DNA of 64,000 bases from Blastobasis lacticolella (Eukaryota; Arthropoda; Insecta; Lepidoptera; Blastobasidae), in contig LR990048.1 of assembly GCA_905147135.1 (NCBI GenBank), forward strand, positions 13,500,563 to 13,564,562, read 5' to 3'. Of the stretch, positions 22,401 to 37,400 are shown piece by piece. Each line of letters starts with the position of its first letter. Positions within the stretch are counted from its first letter, which is position 1. The notes beneath the pieces are model-generated. The model saw only the letters and a program-made list of their open reading frames with translations. It searched no databases and had not been told where the DNA came from. The position numbers and the translations under genes were made by a program.

Positions 22401-25400
22401 GTCGTAGATCTCGGTAGTCATGTTCAGCACTCGGCCCACGACCGGCATGGCGCGTCGGAAGCCAAGGATCCTGTGAGCAGTGATTCAGGTTATGAGGCCC
22501 ATTTTAGGAAGGGAATAATGATTGCTTTGATTATTTTAAATGTGAACACGTATTATAAAATAGAGAGGAACTGAAATTCAGTTGTCTAATGATCTTATGT
22601 ATACCTACATCATTATGCAAGTAGGTATGTATTAAGTTCACCTACCTATTAGTTATGCTTAGCAGTTTGATTGGAGGAGGCGCAAGTCCATCAGTGGACT
22701 TGTTAAATGACGATGATGATTTGATAAAGAGTAAAATGATTACTGTTACGAATACCATGCGGCATGTGCCAACTACGAGTAAATACTGTATTATTAAACT
22801 ACCTATATTGGTGTTCTAAACGGTAAAATATAGGCTACGGCTTATGCGCTTATGTAATTGACGCCTGGCTAAATTCAGAAGTAAAATGGGTGAGAGAAAT
22901 TCAAAGTGAAATTTATTGCTCATAGAATAAGGTCCATTTCTGTATCACAACTTTTGAAAAGCTGAGCATCTAACACGATATAAGTGACACAAAAAATCGA
23001 CGTAGGAGTAATACATACCACTTTGATTTGCTCTCACGCCGACTGAATTTAGTCAAATGTAATAAGCGCATTAGGTTGGAAAAATTCGTTTAGTTATTCA
23101 CGCGTGTAGGGGAAAAATTTACGTGTTGGAGGGGCGCCTGATAGTAGGCGGGTCGTACAGATGTTCGTTACAGTAGCGTTTAAAACCGGAAAAGTGCGAG
23201 TATTGTCGGCAAACCAACAAAAATGCATATTTTTTTTTTAAATTGGAGTTGGCAATACGGCTCTTTGTGTAAAAATTCAGTTTACCAACCGCAAATAAGA
23301 AAAATACTTGCTCCTAAGAAATCCATCTGGTCTATTCATCCAAAATCAATACAATCTGGTCAGGTTCCCTTGGCAGCGGGTTACCGAGGTCAGATGGTAG
23401 TCGTTCCACTGTAATTACTAGATTGCCAAATCCTGGATCATGGTCAAGGCGGACCCCGGGCCCTCGTTCTCGAGAGCACAACCGGGACATTAACGCCAAG
23501 ATGATATATATATTTTTTATACTTGCTCCTAGGAAAATCCGTCTTGAGTATCTGAGAGACAGACGTAGAACAGAGTGCTCCTATAGGGATTAACTTTTTA
23601 CTTTGAGGTTTGGAACCATAAAATAGAAAGAAGTCTAATAAAAAAGAATGTAATGTTTTAAACGATCGCGTTTATTATCACACATTTTAATGGTATGTTC
23701 CGGGTTTCCTACCGCGTACATTTGTTAAAGAATAGCCCGATATTTCGACGCAGTTGCATGCATCATGGTCACGGGACGAGGTATCTTTGCTTATTTGCGG
23801 TTGGTAAACTGAATTTTTCACATAAGGAGCCGTTTTGTCAACTGCAATATTTTTTATAAAATGTGCATTTTTGTTAGTTCGCCGACAATACCATGTAATA
23901 ATGTGACCATGTGCGGTGTGATACAAAGTCATACCCAGCATTATTCTGTAGTTTCGCGCATTCAAACAAAGTTTACACGTGCACTTAGATTTAGGTGCAT
24001 TAACAATTCACTGGGAATTTTCTCTGAACACTAAGTTGGACGCACGGACCGCAAATAAGCATGCGAAACGAATCGATACTCCGTGTAGTGGGATGGCGTA
24101 ATCTAAATGCACATTGTCCAAATACTTCACCTGTCCAGAGGTAGGCTATCTCTGACTGCCGTTCAAGGCAGAAATGCTAGCGTGATAGTCGAAACTAGAA
24201 ACGATTTGCCGAGGTATCCTTGTTTGAGCATACCTACCTTTTCCAAAGCGTTTCCTCCTTTTCTTTCCATTCCGTAGTCTAACGTGTTCCTATGTTTGTC
24301 TATCTGAACGCGACAATGTGAGAAACTGTTAGAAGTTGCTACACAGATTTGCGAATTTTGCCAATAGTTACACATTATACGAAGTGTTGCACGAGGTTTG
24401 TAGGCATAGAACAATAATTAATAAAACGCGCAAAATTAACAATATTGAGATTTTAACTATTAAATTTACTATTTACAACACATAAACAGGTACCTATAAA
24501 TAAGCGTCGTGTGACTAGTTGCACATTGAATGAGATATAATTCTCTTCCGCTAACGAACTTTAGGTATTTATAATAAGAGAAGAGATATTCAATTTGTTT
24601 TTGTACGGTGCGAGTTCCTCGTTTTTTCTTCCTTACTTAGTATGTCACGCCTGAAGTTTGCGCAATAGGGATCATTAATTTAATGAATGAACAATCGAAT
24701 AATAAACATAAATAATCGAAAACCAGTGTAAATATAGTCTTGACTTGAGGCTGGGAAGGCATTGACGAGTAGTATAACATTGATGTAGCGTTATATTCTG
24801 TTAAGTTAGAATAGGTATTATGCCTAGATAGGATAGGCGGAGATCCGCCAGACGATTCTTTCCTACTTTAACGTTACGCTGAATTTGCTAAATCACTAAT
24901 AATAATAAATAAATAAATAATTTGTGGACAAATTCACACAGCGCCATCTAGCCGCAAACTAAGCAAAGCTTGTACTATGGGTGCTAGAACTGCACCATTT
25001 TTATAAATCTTTGTACTAATATAACCTGAGTAAGAGCATAGTCTCGCCGAATGAAGGCACATCATTACGCCGGTGTCTTGTAAACTAGCTAAGTAAAAAT
25101 ATTATGATTTGATACGTTTAAAAAAGCGGCGTTATAATTATTAAACTTCAAATTCTTTTGAACAAGTTCAAATGGATTTATTTATGCTGCATCATGCTCT
25201 TTTCAAAGGCTGGGATTGAGATCGAAGCATTCAGTCTAAGTCCCCTTTGCCTTACAGCTGCATCTTACAAAGATCTATGCATAACAGTTGTAGGTAGAAG
25301 TAGGTATTGTACGCGAACCAAAGATTTTGACTTCGCAAACAATATTGTAGTACTGTACTTTTGTTCAATAGTACAAATACAGACAACCGCATGCCCGAGA

Positions 25401-28400
25401 AACTATAATTTGCATAACATATTACTAAACACGAACTCTACATCGTAGCATTTGTTCCCCTACACGCATAAATAAATGAACGAATTTTTCCGACCGTTCC
25501 CAGTAGTCAAACGCGGATCCAGTGTTGTGGCTACTATGGGCATGTCCACAACTATACTATTGTCCCAGCTTTTAAGAGCTACCTAAAATGGTAAAAATTG
25601 GGAGCTGCGATTGCTTGTTCAATTATATTAGTTCCTCTTATTGCGAACACTCCAGCTGGATCAGCAGAAAATGGCCGCAATGTCCATTATAGTCTAGTCA
25701 ATTAAATGTTCGTACAAAACTGTAAACTTGTGCTTAACGTAGGTACATTACATATAAAGTATCGCTTTACGTTTTCTGGCCAGTATCAGTCAAGGTAAGT
25801 ATAGCTCGCACTTGGACGATTTTTAGGGGCGGGATCCCCGCCTGCCGCTAGTCTCACTAAATAGTCTAATCAGTTGTACTAATGCGAATTTTCTTCTCAA
25901 TATACCTACTACAAAGACTATTCGGAACTTTGTTTCCAGTTGAATGTCCCGTGGTTATCAGCGGAACTACAAAAACATTTCTAAGTATATAGACAAGCTA
26001 GAAACGACAGCGACGCTCCTCATCGGTACTAAACGTTGAAACCCTTTGTAGTTTAACATAGTAATACTCTAAATTCGTTCATTTCACACAAGCTCAGAAA
26101 TAAATAAATATCAAAAAGATGCAAACATACTGCAAGAAGGAGCTTTTGGTACACCGCTTAAAGATGTTAGCTAAAAAGAGTTGCAGTGGTGGAAACGTGT
26201 CCGCCTAGCCCGTTTATAAAACAAAAGTCTGCAAGAGGCAATCCACTACTTGTTAGAAAGAACATCATCCAAAAATTCTAACAAATTTTGCAAAATATTT
26301 TGATAGTACCGGCTAAAACTGAAAACTAATTTAATTTTATAGAGCGCTTTAGTCTTATCTTTTAATTACCTTAGACACACTACACGACCGTTACTACAGT
26401 TGTTATTGAAGCTTGAAAATCTAAATTTCGGTTCAAATGACATAAAAGCTTGATTTTCAGGTTTCAAGAACAACTCTTGTGACTGTCGTATAGCTTAAGT
26501 AAAATGCATGCTGTCGCAATTGTTGATTATGTTGGCAACGTTGCAATGTTGGTACTTTTGTATGGGCCTTGAATTGGAATTTGTAAGGTAATTTTGGTCT
26601 CCTTTGTATGGATTTAGATTGACCGTAGCGAACAATAACTAGTATCTATCACTACCTACACTGGGTAGTCATAGCCGTACCATTAGGCGGTCAAATGACT
26701 GGCTAAAAATATTTTATAAAATCAATACCATTTTAAGACATACCTGTCCAAATGAAATGCGGCGATCTCTGCATTATGCCGCTCGTAGTCCGAAAAGTAG
26801 AAGTGGTTGGGCAGCGTCTGCACGTCTCGCGCGAACCTGGCGACCAAAACGACGGCAGTTAAGAGAATATGCTGAATTAAACCTCATATTATACGCACGA
26901 GCATCGTAGCGGGTTCGAGTCGTAAGCGAAATGTGCCGAGTTAAATCCTCAGTGTCATCATTTCCAATGACGTTTTTCTGAACTATGTAGTGTTCAACGA
27001 ATCTTAGTTAAGCGCTAGCTCTTACAGCGAGGGAAAACATCGTGATGAAACCAAGCATATATTTAATAGACAGAGCTAAATACCCAACAGGAATTTTCCC
27101 TTTTCCAATTTACGGAAGTGTCGGCCGCTATGACAGTAGTAGTCTTCTAAGTCCTGTTAATACGGAAGGGATTGGCGTTATATTCTACTCCGCCTGCTGG
27201 ACACCATAAGATTCAACGACTCATAAATATTCATAAATCCTCGTTTAGTTAAAGGGACAGTGAAGGACTTAAGTTCTTATAAAGTATACCTTTTGTATCC
27301 GATCCATGTGTTCCTTCTCCTTTCAAAGCTAATGATTTGGTAAAGTTCCAAATATTGAAACCATTCCGCCCAGAACGCGCCACTAACTTAACTCCCTAAC
27401 TTTTAGCCATTTGACCGAACTGAACTGTATCACCGCCCATTAATCAGTCTCAGAAACATCTCGAACTTATGGAACAAGTGTCAGCGGAATTGCTAACTAT
27501 ACTTTGTAAAAACTTTCTGGAGTAAGAGTACTTTAAGTAGTCTAGTGGCATACGGATCGTACTTTCTCACATTTACTCACAATTGAGTAAATTAAATCAA
27601 CTGTGTACCGTTTTGTTTATTTAAGGCGCCAAAGATCCGTCATCGGCATCAGCCTAGTTGTAAATCAGTTGGGCAGAATGCGCTCTTCTACTAGGAAAGC
27701 GCTCTAAAACGGTATCCTACCAGAATCCTAAGTTAAAAAACTGTGGTGAGGCGCCAGAGATTTCCTGGCAAATTTTTTGTCTAAAAGGAACCTACACAAT
27801 AGCTAGTGACGTAAGCTAAATTTGAATCCGGATTAAAGATAACTTAGGATATGGTTACGACACTGGGAAAAGCTTACAACTAGCCACAATCCCCTGTTAA
27901 ATGTAGCTCATCCAACCACTGCGCACTTTCTTGCCCATTGTTCTTTGACTTATAAAAAAACACAACCTAATCGCTCGTTAACTCAGTACAGTAACATTTA
28001 ATCAATAAACAATACTCTGGCTTTAGTGAAAATCCATAGGTCTTGTCAAATAGGTAAGTACAAAACGGAAACATTTCCTTTCGTTCTTTTTAATTTGCTT
28101 CCTTTAACATAAATCTACATCTTCGACCTCATCGTCGCTTTCCATCAGGTGAGTTGAGGTCAAATGCAAGCCTATTATTTATTTAAAAAAAATACTAATT
28201 CTGTGTCAGCGACACTAACGGACTTTAACTATCAAGTAAAAGTAGTGAAAGTGCTGCAAATAAGTGTGCAGAATCGATCACCTGATAGGTATATACTAAA
28301 ATCCCGCTGCTCGTCACAGACGCAGTCTGGATGTGATAACGCGCGATGTTCCGAGATAGAGCACGGACTTGGCTCGCTCTTCGGCCATCGATCATGCGAA

Positions 28401-31400
28401 CGACAGTGATAACATATCGAGATAATATCAGGACTTATCCTGTATACTTTCTTTTCGATACATTTTTTAATTACAGGTTTTAAACCATGGGTGTATTTGT
28501 GATACATTGGTATGCCAAAAAATGAGCTAATTAAATAATGTTAATATGTCTCTGAAGTCACCCAAGTTTAAAAAAATTGTCTTTAATTTAAAGGTAAAAT
28601 AAAACGCAAACTCGGGTCGAATTATTGTCAACCTCTAACCTAATATCAATTTATCTTTGTAAAATTGAATTAATCTTATTTTAAGCAATTTTAACATAAT
28701 AACTTGGACAGTCTGGAAACCCAAGCCAGAAAGGTATCCGTGACAAGAATTGAATGTGACTGAAACAAATCCATAAAGAGCAATATCAAATATCAACTCT
28801 CTAGACCTTTGCCCTTCGCTACGCGATATGTTGCATTGAAAAACGGCGAGAGGAAACATTAATTCCATTTGCGACAGAATGAATTTTAAACATTTGTGTA
28901 ATGACACGAATGGGGTGCTTTATCAATTCGTTGGAACAAAACGATTAAAGTGGGGTCTTAAATCGTGAATCTGGTTAGATAGCGCCCGACCCGTAATATA
29001 TGGCATCGGATGTCACTGGATTTATTGGGTACGGCCACCTCGCAGCGGAATAGTTTTAAAAAGGATCCACTTCGAGGTTTAGCCGCCGGTCATGTGTTAT
29101 GCACGACGGCGGTCGTTTCAAACGATATTAATGGGCAGTGACTTGTGATTGCAGTGTCGCCTATAGACAATAGTAACAAGATTCATGAGTTTTAATTGAT
29201 AGGGATATATGAAGAGAAGCCTGTAGTGGGAGTAGACTTGAGCTGAAATAAAACGGGTGTTACCCCTTCAAAGAGAGGACAAATTAGGAAAGAATATATT
29301 GAGTTTAATTACATAAAAACTTATTTTAGTAAGACATCGTCATTTCATGACAATTCCAAACCATTAGCATTTTTCATTTTTTGTGAATTCGGTTATAATG
29401 TTGCTCATGGTCCCAACAGGCATTCCAGAAAAGTTGTGTCAGGAAAGATGTGTACTTTTGAAAGCTTAAACTCTTTAAAAGTAAAAAAGAAATTAGTTAT
29501 ATCGTTGTGAAGATCAGTCTGGCATCATTTAATACAAAAATATATACATCGGGAGAGAACAACATGATGTCATAGCGGGAGGCGCTATGACGCCATAGAC
29601 CGCGGAAATGAGCACTGAAAATATAGCGTCGTGCGGGTGCCGTACAGTACAACTCGCGCAAGCATCAAATCTTCTTGTTGGATTTGAACGAAAGAACTAA
29701 ATGTAATCGATTATAACTAAAAGATAATTTAAAGGTAAAAAAATAATGATTGACTTATTAAAAACATGAGCACGTAGAAACGGCGACACCGAAACTAAGA
29801 AAAAATATATATATATTTAAGGGATTTATTCCCGATTGCGACCGACCAAAACCACTTACAGATGTGGAGAGACAACGGTTTCATCGTTTAAGAAAGAAAG
29901 AAGCCCAAAAGAACAGCACCAGTTTAAACCAGGTTGGCGAAAATACCGAGGAGCGAATCCGAAAGTTGACTATTTCTACTTCGCAGCCATCTACATCCTC
30001 CGTTCTTTTTCTCTAGTGTTCTTGTAAAATAAACAAAACATGAAGCCAGTGTATCCAAACATACGAACTTGTCCGTACCGATACGGATAATAAAGGTATA
30101 ATTCATGATAAGATATTTGCTGGATTAATTCGAATTCCTATATTGAGAAAACAAACAGTTATACAATGTTGTTTACAAGTGGAATTAGCCACGAAAGTAC
30201 CAGCAGCGTAATCCACATATTACTTTAACTGGCTAGGGTGGGTTTGAAGCGTAGTTAACTTCGCTCAAACTAATTTCAATAAAAGCGTAAGAAAGTGGAG
30301 CGGCATGGTCGCTTTAACGTGATCAAACTCGCTAAATAAATATTTAAAAAATATATATTAGGTACTTCGTCAACTAACTTTAAATCACAGATAAAAGTAG
30401 CGCATACGGCCAGCAAGGGTATCTATCGGCTGTCACGTAATTTATCGCACCCCAGAGGCCATTGCGATCTAGTAGGGCTCTTGATATGTCGTCGTCGGGA
30501 TAACCCCTTGAGTCTATAATTTTCCAGGCAAAACTACGGACGAGAGCCACTTACTAGTCCTACCTTAAATTGTCTCCATTGCTATGGATATCCTTAGCTT
30601 AATGTTACTTTTCTTTTATATACCTACAGCGAAGATTTAAAACTATTTTCTTAAGAAATTTAAATTTTTAACGATGTAGCATTATTGTAATTCACTTCCA
30701 CCAAGTCGCTAAATCTATTATGTTTTCGCAAATTTATAAACGAATTTAGTGAATAGAATGAAACACTGGCGCGCAAACATCGTGTCCCTATGCTATTCTA
30801 AAGTGTGTGCAACATTTTTATACGATTGACAAACATCCAATAGTAAAAACTTTTACATTTATAGCGTTAACTAGTGGCATAGAATATATCGAAGCTCGTA
30901 TGTTAATCGGTAAAGATATATTCGTCGTAAGTTGTCAGGGCTTACGTATAAGCTTCTATATGATATCCCTGTGATCGGTAAAAGGGGAAAGTGTAAAAGT
31001 GAAGAGTTGAAATGGCTGCCGTCCCGCGCCGCGAGAGCGCCGCCAATTCCCGCGAGGTGATTTTGGATATTCCTTCCATACCCTTTGTCTTGACGAAAAT
31101 TTTATTTGATATCCTTTCAAGTACAACCTATTTACAATGCTCAGCGGTACCATTGGTTGACTTATACAATACGGACTGATGCTTCAAATTAATATTCCTC
31201 GATACTTATAAGTACTTATATAGACTCTTGAGAACGAACTTAATTGGCGTCTAATAAAATTTGCAATAACAGAAATAGACTTTGAAAAGCCTACAGCTCT
31301 GAGGTAACCACAGTTACAATTGTTTAGAAACCTATAGAAGTTAAATCGACTGCAAATTTAAGTCCTCGAACATAAGTTGCTGTTGGAGAGGTTTGAAAAC

Positions 31401-34400
31401 ATCTATTTTGTATTGACAATCGTATTGAGTGGAATACACAATTCATTCCTAACAATAGTGGTAGCGCAAAAGAAGTTACAGGAAACTCGGCACTGCTTAC
31501 CCACTTTAATAACACTTGTAGTCGCGAACAAGCAAGCCGCTAAGCCGATCGTGCGAAAGAACCCGCTAACTTTCGAGAACAGAATGTTATAGAACGAACA
31601 CACTCGAGCAAAGTAAGGCCAACAAGGCGACAAACAAGTCCAGACAGTCCTTTCAGGGCCACGCGAAACTAACACCGCTGCTCTTGAGCGCCGAACATAA
31701 TCTACGTAAAATATTTTGTTAGAAACTGAAAAAGTTATGCTACACAATTTAATCCAGTCTCATTTTCGTAAATTGATGAAAATCTAAATTCTTGAATTCG
31801 CTAAAACGATAGAGAGAATAGAAAATTACATTACCATACTATTGGATGTAATCTTTAGCAGGTCTTAGACTAAAAATAATCCATCCCACAATAATTGGAT
31901 CGAGGGGAACCTCGTCTGATTCAGCCCCTTCCCCTTTCTATGTCAAGGGGAGTCTACCCTCGGCATCGACGTAATACAGGTTACGTCATTAACGAACTTT
32001 ATATATTTTTATTTATCGCTTTATAAATGTGTACAACTTACCTCCTCGGTTTGAAGAGCGCTTGAATACCGTTCGGGTAGTCGATGATAAGTTTAAGCTG
32101 CGTGCCACCCTCTTTTTGCTCTGTCAAAGATAATTGGATCAATTAATACACCACAACAAGGAACTAGTACACCACAACAAGGAACAAGTACACCACAAGC
32201 CTACACTGATTTGTAATCAGTATAGGCTTGGCGTTAATGTCCCGGTTGTGCCTCGCGAACGAGGGCCCGGGATCCACCTTGACCATGATCCAGGATTTGG
32301 CAGATCAGGTTATTACTGTGGAGCGACTGCCATCTGACCTCCGTGACCCTGCTACCAGGGGAACCCGACCAGATTGGAGCATGGTTACACATAAAGTCGC
32401 CTAAATGAACAGGTTTCATCATTATGTTTTCCCTCACCGTAAGAGCATCGGTTAGTATTCAACTAATGTACATAACTCAGTGGCCCTAGAAAAGAGTCAG
32501 GCAGTGGGATTCGAACCCTCTACCTACCGTTAGCACTGGCTACCGACGCCGCGTAATTTGATATATATTATTTAGCATTATGAATTTCAGAAAGTCGAAA
32601 TAATTTTAATTGAATTTAGAAATAGTGGTGCAGAAGTCTTTCTGACAATGAAATCCATTAAGCGCTTTAAATATTAAAGTCCAATCTGAGGTAAAGGGGT
32701 GATATTTGTTGTGGCACTATTGTCCGGCGGACCGCGGACCCGCAACTGATTGCAGACCCGACTTCATCTAATATACATACACCTTTCCTTTGTATAGACG
32801 CAGGTGGCTGTGTGTAGTGTGTTATAGGAATCCGACAGTGGGTTTAGTCGAATATGTTTGGAATTTACAAACAGAATTTCTGAAAATTTATGAATTATTT
32901 ACAGTTCAATGACGTCAAATAGAGGTTATTTATCCATGTTTCTTTTGCTTCACAATAGATTGTAGATTAAACTAGTCTCGGCTGGCAACTTCATAATAAT
33001 TTATTACGCAAATGTCGCTCGAAAATATAAGCGAGTTAAGCGAATTGGGAGTAAATTAAGAATTGAATTTCTAATCAACTAGTTCTCCCACTGTGAAGTA
33101 AATTATCAATGTTGTAACAGATTAGTTAGGTAGGCAGGTATACTTGTAGGGGCTACAGAATACAGTAGCAAGTACGTATCCGTTTATAGTGTGGGTAGTA
33201 AAGGTCCGGCCGTCTGAAGGTAATTGCTTTCCTAAGTTCGATCAACGCAACACTGAATATTTTATATTCTAATTAACATGCCTTCTATCTTTTTGAAGGG
33301 GTATCGAATAATACCTTTTAAATCGCTATTACGTTATGTCTTGCCTATTTATGGACCTGTTTACTAGGTTTTTACATTCTTCCGCAGTGTCAGGTTAATT
33401 TAAGTCGTTGTTTATAGGAAGATTATGTGATCATCGCCGTCAACTCACTATTTTCGTACAAAAGACGAGTAAATTTGCTTGTGTCTATCCACAGTACGAC
33501 AATAAAGATAAAACCAGATTTTTGTTTCTCGCTTTAATAATTGATAGAGGTAATAATCTTAATAATCTTTTGAGCAGTTTTTATTGTGTCTAACACGAGA
33601 TGAGGAAAACGTTAAAAATTCTAGATATATAATGTAACGTTTTAAGAATCTTGATTATTCATTTCAGGCAACAAGGTATTTCAAATTGGTATAATATAGG
33701 ACTACATTGGTTTATCCTCGTCAAGAGAAAATAGTTACCTACGCCTAAATTTTTGAAAACAGTCTACTTCCACAAAACCCTACCTTAATTATCTAAATAA
33801 CGATCGAATGTCGATCCAATTTCAAAGGTCAATGCTACGTTATAACCCTATATCCAAAATTCTAAACTAGCTTTTTCACTAGTAGCGTACACTACGCCCC
33901 CATTTTTGCTCAAATCCAAATATCCTTATCGGTGCAGCTGCTCCCGAGTACGCTTATTCAACAGCGTTAAATTTATATTCATATAGAGGTAGATTGCAAT
34001 ACTCACCAGCATGCAGAACTGGCAATGTCGCCATGTCTTTGAGCACGGCGTCCACCAGAGGCTCGGCATCCTCATAAAGCTCGTGCTGCGCGATTTTCAG
34101 CTGGAACCTCTCCAGGTTTGACGCGTTCAAGCTGGATGGACGACATGTAGTTAAGCCTTATGACTGCATTATTTGAACGTTAGAAACGTTGAATGTTTCC
34201 ATTTTAACGGAATCGTCAATACGGGCTGTTTAAAAATTTAGAATACCCTCCATAAAGTTCAACAGGGGATTGATACGGCTGGTGTTGTTTATGATGATTA
34301 TCAGTATCTTATTATTTTACGTTAGAGAGAGAAAAATAAAGTTGGTGATAATATTGTTGGGGCCATCCTATCTAACCTATCCCTATTTCTCTGGGCATAA

Positions 34401-37400
34401 GCCAATCTCACCTGCTTATGGTCCCCAGTTGACATCGAACTAGGCTCTGATCTGACTTTTCTCTAAGGGGTTGTGCGGGTCGGATGGTTATAGCCGCATG
34501 TAAAAAGCCAACTCTTCTAGTAGTACTTGAGAAGAGCAGACCCTTCCAGAAGTCGGGATTGACCGATAGGATGATGATGACAAAGGTCATCAGGTGATAT
34601 TGTAAATATTTTGGTGATAATAATTGATATAGTGTAGTGTCCCAGTATAAATTGCACCAACCCCTTCGTCTTAATGAGGGTTTAATATTTGAAACGCTAA
34701 CCATATACAATATCTGTAGACTAGAAGTAAATGGGCAGTACCATTTTCTGATGAGCATTTTCAACCCTTATCTTCGACCCGCCTACCAAGCGTGAAGAGT
34801 ATGGCTCTCTCTACTAATGTGGATGAGGCTCAAGTCAGGCTGTTTATATGTGATGTGTGAGTTTGAACTTACCTTATATGACTACAAGAGAAATTGACAA
34901 TAACAATTAAAATGTGTAACGCAACTACAACAAAATTATACTGTGGGTAGGTAGGTGGCCAGTAAATTCGTGGCATATCAGAAGTGAACATAGAAAACGG
35001 TGCATAAATCTCGTCCTTGATTCACATACTTAGCGGCATATTCGTGATGCTGGTCGTTAACGCGGAGATTTACATGGAAGATTTTCGTGCGGACGCGCGG
35101 CGGCGGCGTGTTGGTTTTGGCTGCGTGGAACACATAGGTGGACGTGATTTGCTTACTAGCGGCGCCTGAGTCTCGGGCGACACGGCGCGCCCCGCAACTG
35201 AATACTAAGGAGCCTACGTGTAACGTTCCCGATTTGTGGCATGCTCCGATAACCTGCATTTAGAAATCAAGCCGCCAGCTACTATAAAATTTATAGACTC
35301 TCTTTCGACGTGATTGTGCGCGCCAGGTGGAAATGCAAACTCGCCATTGTGAAGGCGCGACGAATCGACGCAATTCACGACCGAAAGCTCAGGAACACGC
35401 AATTTAGACTAATACCACGCATGGGGACAAACCACAACAATGCGCTTACAATATAGCAAAGCGCAAAGCTGTGCCACATTCACATGAATAAGGCAATTTC
35501 GAAAAGAATATTGTATGTCTCACAAAATGTATTCTGTTCCTATATGATACAAGAATTTGCCCGTAAAGGGTCTCATCATATCGTGGACGGGCTTGAAGAA
35601 GCCTTTATGAATTCATTCCATTTAGTTTTATTGTCAAGGACCCGCGCCTATCTCGGCAGGACCCGTAACAGGATTTTAAATAAGATTCCTTCTGAAATTT
35701 GCCTCACAAGATAAAGAAAGGTCGCCCCTCTTCCAAGGAGAATCGGCCCGTCGTAGTAAGTAGTATGATATTATGATCCTTTTTTATGCTCGTGTATCAA
35801 ACGAAACATCCTTTGAAAACGTTATACGTAGAGGGAACGACTTGTACTATGTATTCTTTTCATTCCTTTCATAAAGCTCCTGTGAGGATTGTCCTAATAT
35901 TTGCTTTAGAGAAATTACGTCAACCGCTCGAGACCGGCCGCTGGCGACCTGTTTGATTTTGATGCATAGTTCAGAGCCCCACGCCGCCGCTGCCTCCGCC
36001 CATGAAACACAACTTTGTAGGGCACAATCTGCAATTTGGCAGCTGGCGCCGCGCGCAGCGTTCAGTTTTTGACATTCATAATGAGGCTATTCGCAGCAAG
36101 TGGCGATTGCGCGGAAAATGATTCCAGTCGTCGCGGCGCGTGGTTCACGTTATCAAAGTTTAATAGCAGTAATAACAACGAAGTAACTAACAATTTAATT
36201 TGGCGACTCGCGGCGCGGTACATAAATTGTACTTGTGGATGTCAGCTGTCGGCAACTTCGGAAATTTCCCTTGTAATGTCCTTTTCGCGCCGTTTTTCGC
36301 GGAACAATTTTAATTAATATTTCTTAACGGACGAATATTCTTGTTATTCCGTACATTTACATTGTGCGTAATGCGCTTTGTTTAAATAACTGCTGGTTTT
36401 TATTCGGGGAACTTGCTTTTACAGCTATTATAGTCCTTAATTAAATTCTGCCCCGAAGAAAATTAATTTCTGAAATAATAAAAACATAACCAAGTGAGTT
36501 CTTTAGGGGTTCGATTTGTTTATTCAAAACCAACTCACTTTTGTACAAAGCCGCCATTATGCAAGTTCTTGACAATACATATGTAGGTAGGTACAATTTA
36601 TTGTACCTACCAGGGAACTTATACCTATCAAAATGGTTAGCAGTCACAGAAATTAAAATTCTTATTTTGATGTGTAGGTAGAGTGCGCATCGGTAACGTG
36701 CCGGGCGTTTGTGCAAGCTGTGTCCGTATTGCGATAGTACCTACGTTTATGTACCTACGCTGGATGGTCCACATGCGTCATCCCCTAAATACTTAGTAAT
36801 GGGCAATTTAGTACAATTGATTATGTATTTTATTGGTTTGCGTTGTATAGAGCAGATGTTATGAGTTTAATTATTCACGAAACTTTTAACAAACAAACCA
36901 TTCCTAGTTAATCTTAAGTTAACAATTGCATAACTAAGTACCAGATGACACACTTCCTATGTGGAAAACAACGCAACCGCTAGCTATTAATTAAATTAAA
37001 ATATTTGTTTGTTACAGTTTATTTGATTTACATGATCCTTTACATGAGTCATTGCATTCTATCGAGTGCGGTGGTTTGTTGGATTCCGATTAGAGTTTCG
37101 TCCATTGAGTAGGTAGGTATGAGACGAACCTAATGCACTTACTACGATTCTACGATATAAACTAGGATTCAGGGATGTCGCGCGTTACGCGAGCACTATG
37201 TTAGCTAATATATAAAAAGCACGTCGTTTCTATCATTCGGACTTTGTCATGGAAACGTTCAAGAGATATATTTCACTTCAGAGACAGACAACACATTGGT
37301 AACTCCCTTGCTGTTGCTGATGTCCATAGGCGGCGATTACCATTTTCCATCAGGTGGCCCGCTTGCTTATGTATCTGCCGTATAATATAAAAACAAATCA

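Larger units (their letters stand above)
23078..25491. mobile_element. Non-autonomous TIR DNA element, about 2.4 kb
   Basis: The left terminus 23078-23114 begins GGAAAAATTCGTT and contains CGTGTAGGGGAA. The right terminus 25455-25491 is its inverted complement with a few differences. Inside there is a further inverted pair (23200-23320 against 23775-23895, sharing 'cagtttaccaaccgcaaata') and a nested family C SINE. No transposase frame was found. The target duplication was not resolved, and the superfamily is unrecognised. Confidence 0.6.

Noticed and set aside
24163..24414. Candidate transposase remnant inside the 2.4-kb TIR element
   Set aside because: The 83-codon minus-strand frame has no catalytic motif or similarity I can recognise.
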